Shown in pieces: positions 47,836 to 55,492 of a stretch of 64,000 bases of DNA; position 1 is the first letter of the stretch; each line of letters starts with the position of its first letter. Both the position numbers and the translations under genes were made by a program. The stretch covers positions 1 to 64,000 of the forward strand of contig CASDUP010000008.1 of NCBI GenBank assembly GCA_949283955.1. Direction: 5' to 3'. Origin of the DNA: an uncultured Verrucomicrobiota bacterium (GTDB taxonomy: Bacteria > Verrucomicrobiota > Verrucomicrobiia > Opitutales > Intestinicryptomonadaceae). The notes below the pieces were generated by a model. It saw only the letters and a list, made by a program, of their open reading frames with translations, ran no database searches and had not been told where the DNA came from.

Positions 47836-50669
47836 GCGGCAACCATAAAAGAAGCCTCTTGACGTTTGCGCTGAACATGTTTTGGCGTTCGCTCTACCCG
47901 TTCAATTTTTTTTTGGGAGCGGTTTTTATTTTTCTGGCGTGCGTTTATTGCGCCCTAAGATTTGCGGGGGAGTTTTCGCTTCCGGAATCGCTGAGGGAGA
48001 GAATAGAGGAGGAGGCGGCGGAGATGGGCCTGGCGCTTTCTTTCGACAAGTCCTTCGTGGGAATATCGGGATACTTCTACGCCAGCGACGTAAGGTTGCG
48101 CTTGGCCGGCACTCCAAACGACGTGTTCAGGGCGCAAAAAATGAAGGTCAATTTTTTGTGGACGGATTTGCTCTCCGGAAAATTTTCGATTTCCTCCGTC
48201 GAGGTGTTCGACGGGAGCGTGGCTCCAAGCTACGGGGATTTCGACACTGAGCCTGTGGTAAGCAGGCTGAACATGCGCATAAGAAAGTCTGGAGCAAAGT
48301 GGAGGGTGGATTTTCTGGATTTCAAGATAGACTCTCTGTACGTGTGGGCGAGGGGAACGGTAAGGGAAAATTTTTCCCCGGACAAGATGGCGGCAAAATG
48401 CGGTTTCGGGGATTTTATGCCTGCCAGCGAAAGCTCGGGTAAAAAAGAAGAGAAGCCGGTGGCGGCAATAGGAAAAAACATAGACTCTTTTTTCGCGTTT
48501 TTCGACAAGAACAAAAATCTGCTCGACGTGTTTGCAGACCCGATGGCGGAAGTGTCCTTCGATCTCGAAGAGGACGAGGGCTTTGCGGAGGTGGTGATAG
48601 GTTCGCCCTACGCCGGATACGAACTGTCTAAAGATAAGTTGGGGGAAAATTCTTCGGTGAGGGCATCGGGGATACGCGCAAAACTGCTGTTGGAATCGGG
48701 ATCCAAGTCGAGTTCGGCTAAATATTCCGTTTTTGCCGGGAAGGTGTTTTGCGGAAAGGATTTTTCCGCGGAGGGATTTTCGGTCGACGGCGAGATAGTT
48801 CCGCAGAGCGGAAGGCTGGCTTTGAAAAACTTCGAGGCAGTTTGCGCCACTTTCGTTTACGACGGTATAGAGTTTAAAAATTTGAGCGTCCGCAACGACT
48901 GGCTCGACGAAAAAAATTATAAAGAAGGCTGGATAGTTTGCGCCGGCACTGGCGGAAAAACTCTTGCGGCGCAGGTCGACGTGAAGGAGGACGGCAGAGC
49001 AGACATTGTAGCGGAGGGTGGGGTGAGCCCCGAGTACATACTTTCGGCGGGGGCTCTCGCGAAGATAGAGGAGATGAGGGATTTTTCCTTTCCTAGCGGA
49101 ATTTTTTTGGAGCTCAAAGCAAGCTTAAATCTGTCGAAGTTTGCCGTTAGAGCGGAGGGTTCCTTCGATACCGGTTCGGCGGTAATCTACAGAATGCCGG
49201 TTAAATTCGCGCGCGGAGAGTTTTCATACGACACCTCCACAAATATTTTCGACGCGCGCAATCTCGACGTAAAAAGCGAGGAGGGTTGGAGGGTGAAAGG
49301 AGGATTCAAGCAGTCTTTCAACGACAACAGGTATTTTATAAACGTCGCCGGTGACATACGCCCAATGGCCATAGCGCATTTTATGGAGCATTGGTGGGCG
49401 AAAGTTTTTTCCTCCGTGAAATTCGAGGGCGAAAAGAATTTCGGAGAGGCGGACGCCTTCGTGGAAGGGGTTTGGGGAAAGCCAGAAAATATATGGGCGT
49501 TTGTAGGAGTGAAGGGAAAAAATGCCTCTTACAACGGATCTTTTTTCGACAATTTTTCGCTCAAGGTGTGGATTAATCCCGAGAGGATAACTTTGTTTGA
49601 CGTAAATTTGAGCAGGGAATCCAGAACGGCCCATGCGGTTTTGGAATGGCTTTACGGAAGTTCCGGACTGACGCAATACGAGAGGCAGTCGATTTTTTTG
49701 GAGTCGAATCTGAATACCTCCGAATTGGCGTCGCTCGGGGGGAGGGAGGCGGAGGATGTGCTTGAAGTGGTGCGCTTCAGCGAAGCCCCCCGGCTTACTT
49801 TGAACGCGGTTTTGTACAATCCTTCGAACAATCCCATTCGCAGAAGGGACGTTTTTAACGCCGAAATTTTCGCGGGAGGCGAGACGCAGATAGAGAACTT
49901 TGCCAAAGTTATGAATATGCGCTGCGAAGCCCGGAGCGACGGAGTGGCTACCCAAATAACAAATGCAAGCTTCGGATTTTGCGATGGAAACGGAGAGGGC
50001 GGAGTGAGGGTGGAAAAGATGGATAAGGGAAGGATTTGGTTCGACGCGGACATGAGGTTCGACTCGATGAACCAGGGGGAGTTTGTAAAATTTTTGTGCT
50101 CTCTAGATCCTTCGGTGGAGGGCGACTCCGACAATAAGGAGGCGTCGTGGAAGATAGAAATGGAGAATGGGGAAGTGGATCTTTCCGCAAAGCTGAGGGG
50201 TTTTACGGACGACGGAGCGAGCATTTCGGGAGGGGGCTATGTTTCGTTGGACAACGCGGAGTTAATGAGGCTAAATCTTTTCGGGGCGCTGTCGAGGGCT
50301 CTTTCCGCGCTGAAGCTTCCTCTCGGAAGCTTCGACTTGACCTATATGAAGTCGCCCTTCGAGATGGAAGGGGGGGTGGTTAAGTTCCCCCAGCTTGAGA
50401 TAGGCGGCGACGTGATGAGAATTAAGGGAGGGGCGGCGTACAACTTCTTGAAAGACGATTTGACGGCGGCATTTTTCGTGTCTCCGTTCGGGGGGATTTC
50501 GAAGGGGCTGGTCGGAAAGTTTGTGTCGGCCATAAACCCGATAACAAACATAGTGGAAGTCGAGATAAAAGGCACTTTGGACGATCCTGACGTCTCCATA
50601 AAAATGGATCCGTCGCACATGTTAAAGAGCGACAAAAAAATAATAAACGGAATAAGGGAGGCGTTTTAA
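47832..50669 (+). CDS. AsmA-like large membrane protein
   Basis: A 945-aa protein with one N-terminal helix (about 20-42) and a very long beta-rich extracytoplasmic region. The end (KGTLDDPDVSIKMDPSHMLK after LVGKFVSAINPITNIVEVEI) and the layered repeats fit AsmA/DUF3971-type proteins, thought to bridge or move lipids between membranes. GTG start, overlapping the DUF4340 stop. Last-but-one gene of the cluster. Confidence 0.78.
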   Translation: MSGNHKRSLLTFALNMFWRSLYPFNFFLGAVFIFLACVYCALRFAGEFSLPESLRERIEEEAAEMGLALSFDKSFVGISGYFYASDVRLRLAGTPNDVFRAQKMKVNFLWTDLLSGKFSISSVEVFDGSVAPSYGDFDTEPVVSRLNMRIRKSGAKWRVDFLDFKIDSLYVWARGTVRENFSPDKMAAKCGFGDFMPASESSGKKEEKPVAAIGKNIDSFFAFFDKNKNLLDVFADPMAEVSFDLEEDEGFAEVVIGSPYAGYELSKDKLGENSSVRASGIRAKLLLESGSKSSSAKYSVFAGKVFCGKDFSAEGFSVDGEIVPQSGRLALKNFEAVCATFVYDGIEFKNLSVRNDWLDEKNYKEGWIVCAGTGGKTLAAQVDVKEDGRADIVAEGGVSPEYILSAGALAKIEEMRDFSFPSGIFLELKASLNLSKFAVRAEGSFDTGSAVIYRMPVKFARGEFSYDTSTNIFDARNLDVKSEEGWRVKGGFKQSFNDNRYFINVAGDIRPMAIAHFMEHWWAKVFSSVKFEGEKNFGEADAFVEGVWGKPENIWAFVGVKGKNASYNGSFFDNFSLKVWINPERITLFDVNLSRESRTAHAVLEWLYGSSGLTQYERQSIFLESNLNTSELASLGGREAEDVLEVVRFSEAPRLTLNAVLYNPSNNPIRRRDVFNAEIFAGGETQIENFAKVMNMRCEARSDGVATQITNASFGFCDGNGEGGVRVEKMDKGRIWFDADMRFDSMNQGEFVKFLCSLDPSVEGDSDNKEASWKIEMENGEVDLSAKLRGFTDDGASISGGGYVSLDNAELMRLNLFGALSRALSALKLPLGSFDLTYMKSPFEMEGGVVKFPQLEIGGDVMRIKGGAAYNFLKDDLTAAFFVSPFGGISKGLVGKFVSAINPITNIVEVEIKGTLDDPDVSIKMDPSHMLKSDKKIINGIREAF

Positions 50670-50693
50670 GGAGGTCCGCACAGGAGGATTGAA

Positions 50694-51434
50694 TTGAAAG
50701 GCTCGGGAAAAACAGGCCGCGGCAAATCCTCGAAGTTTTGGGCGAAATTTCGAGCGGCGCTTGTTTGCGTTTTTGCCGTGTGGCTGCTGTGGTATTTTTC
50801 CCCGAGATATTCCGGAGAGTATTCGAGGAGAACTTCGGAGGAAATAGAATATTTAAATTCGCTCAGGCAAAAATACTCCGGAAAAAATAGGGAATTGTCC
50901 GCTTCTTCAGTAATGTCGGCCATCAGCGCGGCGTGCTCCTTTTTAGACGGAGTTGAGGACAACGATTCGGAATACGGAAGCGCGGCGGCTCGGGCCTTGC
51001 TGTTCGGTACGGCGTACGTGGAAAGCGGTTTTTTCCCGCGCTTTCAGGATTCCGGGGGAGACGCGATAGGGTTGTTTCAGATAGAGTACGGAACTTTTCG
51101 CGACTTGTGGAGCAGGGGAATAAAGACCAACCACCCGAAAATTTGGGAGGCGATAAAACTCCGATACGGAACGAACGGAAAAATAACCTTCGAAGATTTG
51201 CAGACAAACGACGTTCTGTGCGCGATATTTGCCAGAATGAAATACGCTTCGCTCAAAATGCCAATACCTCCGGCCTCGGACTTGAACGCCCAGGCGGAAT
51301 ACTATAAGGAGTTTTACAATACCCACAGGGGAAAAGGTTCTGTCGAAGGTTATGTGAGGAAAGTTTCCGATTTGCTCGATGACCTAAAGGGAGAGATCTC
51401 GTGGGGATACGACGCGGAGAAGGCGAAAAAATGA
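50694..51434 (+). CDS. Membrane-anchored lysozyme-fold protein
   Basis: A 246-aa protein with one N-terminal helix (about 20-36). The domain around 95-215 resembles lytic transglycosylases/lysozymes: a candidate catalytic Glu at 110 in YVESGFF, then GLFQIEYGTFRDLW, which resembles the G-x-x-Q-I/E motif of goose-type and phage cell-wall hydrolases. Peptidoglycan cleavage is inferred, not certain. TTG start at 50694 is well supported by CAGGAGGA. It follows the AsmA-like gene by 24 bases. Confidence 0.65.
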   Translation: MKGSGKTGRGKSSKFWAKFRAALVCVFAVWLLWYFSPRYSGEYSRRTSEEIEYLNSLRQKYSGKNRELSASSVMSAISAACSFLDGVEDNDSEYGSAAARALLFGTAYVESGFFPRFQDSGGDAIGLFQIEYGTFRDLWSRGIKTNHPKIWEAIKLRYGTNGKITFEDLQTNDVLCAIFARMKYASLKMPIPPASDLNAQAEYYKEFYNTHRGKGSVEGYVRKVSDLLDDLKGEISWGYDAEKAKK

Positions 51435-51437
51435 CGT

Positions 51438-51470
51438 TCGGCGAGGGGCTGTAAAAACTCCGCTTTTTTT
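51438..51470 (+). terminator. Weak terminator at cluster end
   Basis: A short, imperfect GCGAG / CTCCGC hairpin followed by seven T residues. Confidence 0.4.
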
Positions 51471-51496
51471 GTCGGTTTTAGTCGAGGGAATCTACC

Positions 51497-51527
51497 TTGA
51501 CAAAGTTTGGGGTTTGGGAGAACATAT
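51497..51527 (+). promoter_or_regulatory. Promoter candidate for the scaffold/GGGtGRT pair
   Basis: A perfect TTGACA (51497-51502) lies 61 bases before the scaffold gene. The -10 is poor (ACATAT at 51522-51527, 19-base spacer). Confidence 0.45.
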
Positions 51528-51562
51528 CCGTTCGATTTTTACAACGCATAAAGGAACAAAAC

Positions 51563-52267
51563 ATGGCCTGTAAAATAAGTTATTCAAACGAGGTTCAGAG
51601 AATGTGTCCCGTCGCCAAGGGCGCCAGGCACGATCCCGCCCCGATTCCCGAGGAGGGAAAATGGGTTAAATCCAAAGAGATAAAAGATGTAAGCGGCCTT
51701 ACACACGGGGTGGGCTGGTGCGCTCCGCAACAGGGAGCTTGCAAGCTTACTTTGAATGTGAAGGACGGAGTGATAGAGGAGGCTCTCGTGGAGACTCTCG
51801 GATGTTCCGGAATGACCCATTCCGCGGCAATGGCAGCGGAGATTCTTCCCGGAAAGACTATACTTGAGGCTCTCAACTCCGATTTGGTTTGCGACGCGAT
51901 AAACGTGGCAATGAGAGAACTTTTCCTCCAGATAGTTTACGGGCGCTCGCAGACGGCTTTCTCGGAGAACGGCCTTCCCGTTGGAGCCGGGCTCGAGGAT
52001 CTCGGAAAGGGCCTTCGCTCGCAGGTTGGCACGATGTTCTCCACAAAGGAGAAGGGAGTCCGCTACCTCGAAATGGCCGAAGGATACATTCTCGAAGAGG
52101 GCCTGGACGCCAACAATGAAACTTGCGGATACAAGTTCGTCCATCTTGGAAAAATGATGGAGGCGATTCGCAAGGGAATGGACCCGAAAGAGGCGTTTGA
52201 AAAGTTTACCGGAACCTACGGCAGATTTGCAGAGGCCGTGAAGAAAATCGATCCGCGCAAAGAATAA
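51563..52267 (+). CDS. NifU-like iron-sulfur scaffold protein
   Basis: A 234-aa protein related to the NifU/IscU N-terminal scaffold fold: LTLNVKDGVIEEALVETLGCSGMTHSAAMAAEILPGKTILEAL. Cysteines at 53, 60, 81 and 110 are candidate cluster ligands (Cys81 equals the middle NifU cysteine). The C-terminal 100 residues are additional to the scaffold. Start ATG 51563 with AAAGGA; the longer frame is a shadow. The next gene follows in 14 bases, with which it is nearly always paired in anaerobes. Confidence 0.85.
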   Translation: MACKISYSNEVQRMCPVAKGARHDPAPIPEEGKWVKSKEIKDVSGLTHGVGWCAPQQGACKLTLNVKDGVIEEALVETLGCSGMTHSAAMAAEILPGKTILEALNSDLVCDAINVAMRELFLQIVYGRSQTAFSENGLPVGAGLEDLGKGLRSQVGTMFSTKEKGVRYLEMAEGYILEEGLDANNETCGYKFVHLGKMMEAIRKGMDPKEAFEKFTGTYGRFAEAVKKIDPRKE

Positions 52268-52281
52268 GGAGGACGTCAGTC

Positions 52282-53280
52282 ATGGCTAATTTTGAAGGAT
52301 ACGAAAGGCGCATAGCAAAAATCGAAAAGTGCCTGAAGGAATACGGAATAGAATCTCTCGACGCCGCCCGCCAGCTTTGCTTGGACAAGGGAGTCGACGT
52401 GGAGAAGATAGTAAAGGGGATACAGCCCATAGCGTTTGAGAACGCGGTGTGGGCGTACACTCTCGGAGCTGCCGTTGCGTTCAAAAAGAACAGCAAGAGC
52501 GCGGCGGAGGCAGCCGAAAATATCGGTATAGGATTGCAGGCGTTCTGCATTCCCGGATCCGTGGCGGACAGCCGCGAGGTTGGAATAGGGCACGGAAATC
52601 TGGGTGCCATGCTTCTTCGCGAGGAGACTAAGTGCTTCTGCTTCCTGGCCGGGCACGAGAGTTTTGCTGCCGCCGAAGGTGCGATAGGAATAGCTCGCAC
52701 AGCCAACAAGGTTCGCAAGGAGCCGCTCAGGGTTATTCTCAACGGGCTTGGAAAAGACGCGGCGTACATCATTTCCCGCATAAACGGATTTACGAGCGTC
52801 GAGACCGAATACGACTATTACACTGGGGAGCTGAAGGTAGTAAAGGAAACCCCCTTCTCCGACGGCGAAAAGGCCAAAGTGAAGGTTTACGGAGCAGACG
52901 ACGTATCCGAAGGCGTGGCGATAATGATACACGAGGGAGTCGACGTTTCCATTACCGGCAATTCCACGAATCCCACCCGCTTCCAGCATCCCGTTGCCGG
53001 AACGTACAAGAAGTGGGCCACCGAGCATGGTAAGAAGTATTTCTCAGTCGCTTCGGGCGGAGGAACCGGAAGGACTCTCCACCCCGACAACATGGCTGCC
53101 GGTCCCGCCTCCTACGGAATGACCGACACGATGGGCAGAATGCACGGTGACGCACAGTTTGCGGGTTCCTCCTCTGTTCCTGCGCACGTCGAGATGATGG
53201 GCCTTATCGGAATGGGGAACAATCCCATGGTGGGAGCTACCGTTGCAGTGGCTGTTGCCGTTGAGGAGGCTTCCAAATAG
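52282..53280 (+). CDS. GGGtGRT protein
   Basis: A 332-aa protein of the GGGtGRT family, named for the motif ASGGGTGRTLHPDN near residue 260. Other features: GSVADSREVGIGHGNLGAM, FLAGHESFAAAEGA, and a Gly-rich end (MMGLIGMGNNPMVGATVAVAV). No signal peptide. The biochemical role is unknown. AAGGAGGA lies before the ATG. Cotranscribed with the NifU-like gene. Confidence 0.9.
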   Translation: MANFEGYERRIAKIEKCLKEYGIESLDAARQLCLDKGVDVEKIVKGIQPIAFENAVWAYTLGAAVAFKKNSKSAAEAAENIGIGLQAFCIPGSVADSREVGIGHGNLGAMLLREETKCFCFLAGHESFAAAEGAIGIARTANKVRKEPLRVILNGLGKDAAYIISRINGFTSVETEYDYYTGELKVVKETPFSDGEKAKVKVYGADDVSEGVAIMIHEGVDVSITGNSTNPTRFQHPVAGTYKKWATEHGKKYFSVASGGGTGRTLHPDNMAAGPASYGMTDTMGRMHGDAQFAGSSSVPAHVEMMGLIGMGNNPMVGATVAVAVAVEEASK

Positions 53281-53299
53281 CTTTCGATAAAAACTAAAA

Positions 53300-53330
53300 A
53301 ACGCGCCCGGTTTTTCGGGCGCGTTTTTTT
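53300..53330 (+). terminator. Intrinsic terminator
   Basis: CGCGCCCG / CGGGCGCG stem with a T-rich loop and seven T residues after the GGGtGRT gene. Confidence 0.9.
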
Positions 53331-53344
53331 ATTCGCAGAAAAGA

Positions 53345-55399
53345 TCAATTCGGCATTTCTTCTTCCGCAGCGGCCACGAGAAAATGCGCCGTTATCCACA
53401 GTACGGTCCACTGTTCGGCGTATCCTCCGCGCAGGGATTGGAGAGGGGCGTTCTTGAAAAATTGTCCGAAGTTTGTCTGTTGAATTTGCTCTCCCTGGGA
53501 TCCGTTTTCGTCCATTAGTTGTCCGCAGGATCTATACATAACTTCAGCTAGCTTTTCGTACTCGGGCCTTTTTAGCAGTTTGCCCAGCTTTTTAACCACC
53601 GGAGTGTAGAGCACTCCATAGACGTCGAGGTGGTTGTTTTGAGGCGAAACCGCCGTCCAACCACGGCTCTTGAATCCGGCGTCTCCAAGCCTCGAACCGT
53701 TAAACGGTACGTCCCAAACCATGGTGTAGCTCAGAACTATATCGGAGGCGTGCTTTGCGTAGTCCAAATATTTCTTGTCTCCGCTAAGCTCGTAAGCGGC
53801 CATGAACGCTTGGAGGGCTCCCCACGCTCCCTCCTTGTCCTCGCAGCGCGCGTCGAGGGTTCCTCCCCAATAGGGCTCGTCCATGCTCAGGTGTCTCGAC
53901 GCGTAATAGTCAGCCACTTTTAAGGCGGCGGATTTGAACTCTTCCTTGCCGAACAGCCTGTGCGCCTTAGCAAGCGGGGCCGCGAAAAACGCTTCGCTGG
54001 TGGAGACTGTTTTCCATTCGGGCGACAAAATTCTCCTCGAATGGAATTCTGACGCCTGAAGCAAAAAATCCTCCCACTTTTTGGTGTTCAATTTTTTCTC
54101 TTTTTTGGCGTATTCTATGTTGAGGGCCATATTGAACATTCCTTGTCCTTGCGAGAGCCAATCGGGATCTCCGGCCTTCGTGAATTGGTCCTGCCATACT
54201 CCTTTCTCGAGATCGTACACCACCGTAAAGCCCCTGTTGCTGAATTTCGCGGAGCTTAGAAAGTCGAGGGTTTTCTGGACTTTGTCCAAATCTTCCGGAG
54301 TCTTTGAAAAACATTGAAACGCGAGGGGTACAGCCGCTGCCTGTCCGCACCAGCCGAAAACTAAATGTCTTTTTTTCGAGCGTTTCGGATACATTTCAAA
54401 TCCGCATGCTTCTCCTTTTTCTATCCAGCGGGACTTGGCGAATTCCAGCTTCTTGGAGACGATTTTTTCTCGGGAGGGCAGATCTTCGGCGTAGTAGGGC
54501 TTAAAAATTTCTAGGCTTTGGGCTACAGCCTCTCCTGCGGCGTCTCCGCGCCTATCGACAGGATACGCTTGGAGAAAAAAAGTTTTTTCTATTACCGCTC
54601 CGTCGGGAACGGACATGCAGGCATTTTTAAAAATCTCCAATTTCCTCTGACCGCTCTTTACAGCGCCGTCTTGCCCGTTGCAGGAGAGGGGGCCGGAGGA
54701 GCTTGTGAGTTTTATCTTGCCTTTCCCGGAGTTTTCAAACCCGAGCGTCCACCATGTGTCGGGCTGTTTTGAGAAGGGAACGGGAGAGGGAATGGTGTGG
54801 ATTGCCGCCCCGTAAATCTTTCCTTCGGATTCAATTTCGGCCATTGCGAAGGGCATTGGAAGGCGGTGCTCCTCTACCAATAGTTTTTCGGAAGGTCCGG
54901 GTACGGCAATTTTCGCGTTTTTTACTCCAGATGGATTTCCGTAATAGTACAGGGAGGGCAAAAGGCAGCGTTCGGGTCTGGAGGAAACTTCAAAGGAATT
55001 TACCAAGACGGCGCTTTCGGATCCATTTTTACCCTCGAAGACGGCCCTTCGAGAACATTTAAATGCGCTTGGTGAAATTCGCTCGTAAACGTCTTTCATT
55101 TTCCAAACTCCGTCAGGAGTTTTTATTGAGCCTTCAAGAACGAGACTTCCGTCGGGGAGGGTTTTTTCGCTTGAGGCATTTGCCTCAAAGTACATTTCAG
55201 GGCTTTCATCTTTCCATCCGATCCCTATTTTCCACAGCCCGTCGGACGATAAAACCTCCTTTCCTCCAACCGACAACTTCACTCCTTTTCCGTTGTCGGA
55301 ATCGAATAGCGATAGTTCGGCTTTCCCGCTTTCAGCAAGCGCGCATGCTGCGCATGCAAAAAAAATAAATATTGATTTCAATAGAGTGCACATGTCCAT
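53345..55399 (-). CDS. Exported protein, probable six-hairpin glycosidase-like fold
   Basis: Not recognised with confidence. This 684-aa protein has a signal peptide (about 1-22, AALA|ES). The N-terminal third is beta-rich. The C-terminal half has repeated helix pairs (AFMAAYELSGDKKYLDYAKHA, SEWKTVSTSEAF-like stretches) resembling alpha/alpha-toroid enzymes that act on polysaccharides. No family was assigned and no catalytic pair was identified. It has no close operon partner. Confidence 0.6.
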   Translation of the reverse strand: MDMCTLLKSIFIFFACAACALAESGKAELSLFDSDNGKGVKLSVGGKEVLSSDGLWKIGIGWKDESPEMYFEANASSEKTLPDGSLVLEGSIKTPDGVWKMKDVYERISPSAFKCSRRAVFEGKNGSESAVLVNSFEVSSRPERCLLPSLYYYGNPSGVKNAKIAVPGPSEKLLVEEHRLPMPFAMAEIESEGKIYGAAIHTIPSPVPFSKQPDTWWTLGFENSGKGKIKLTSSSGPLSCNGQDGAVKSGQRKLEIFKNACMSVPDGAVIEKTFFLQAYPVDRRGDAAGEAVAQSLEIFKPYYAEDLPSREKIVSKKLEFAKSRWIEKGEACGFEMYPKRSKKRHLVFGWCGQAAAVPLAFQCFSKTPEDLDKVQKTLDFLSSAKFSNRGFTVVYDLEKGVWQDQFTKAGDPDWLSQGQGMFNMALNIEYAKKEKKLNTKKWEDFLLQASEFHSRRILSPEWKTVSTSEAFFAAPLAKAHRLFGKEEFKSAALKVADYYASRHLSMDEPYWGGTLDARCEDKEGAWGALQAFMAAYELSGDKKYLDYAKHASDIVLSYTMVWDVPFNGSRLGDAGFKSRGWTAVSPQNNHLDVYGVLYTPVVKKLGKLLKRPEYEKLAEVMYRSCGQLMDENGSQGEQIQQTNFGQFFKNAPLQSLRGGYAEQWTVLWITAHFLVAAAEEEMPN

Positions 55400-55424
55400 T
55401 TTTTGTTGATTTTTAACGTGTTAA

Positions 55425-55466
55425 CTAAAAAAGAAAAAACCGCCGTGCAATAGTTTTTTGGCGGTT
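55425..55466 (-). terminator. Intrinsic terminator of the transglutaminase-TPR gene
   Basis: Read on the minus strand, AACCGCC / GGCGGTT is followed by a broken T-run. Confidence 0.75.
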
Positions 55467-55492
55467 TTTCATGAATCTTTTTGAAGGGAGTT

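Noticed and set aside
50694-51434. Prophage endolysin
   Set aside because: No other phage gene is near, the gene has a membrane anchor and is continuous with the AsmA-like cluster.
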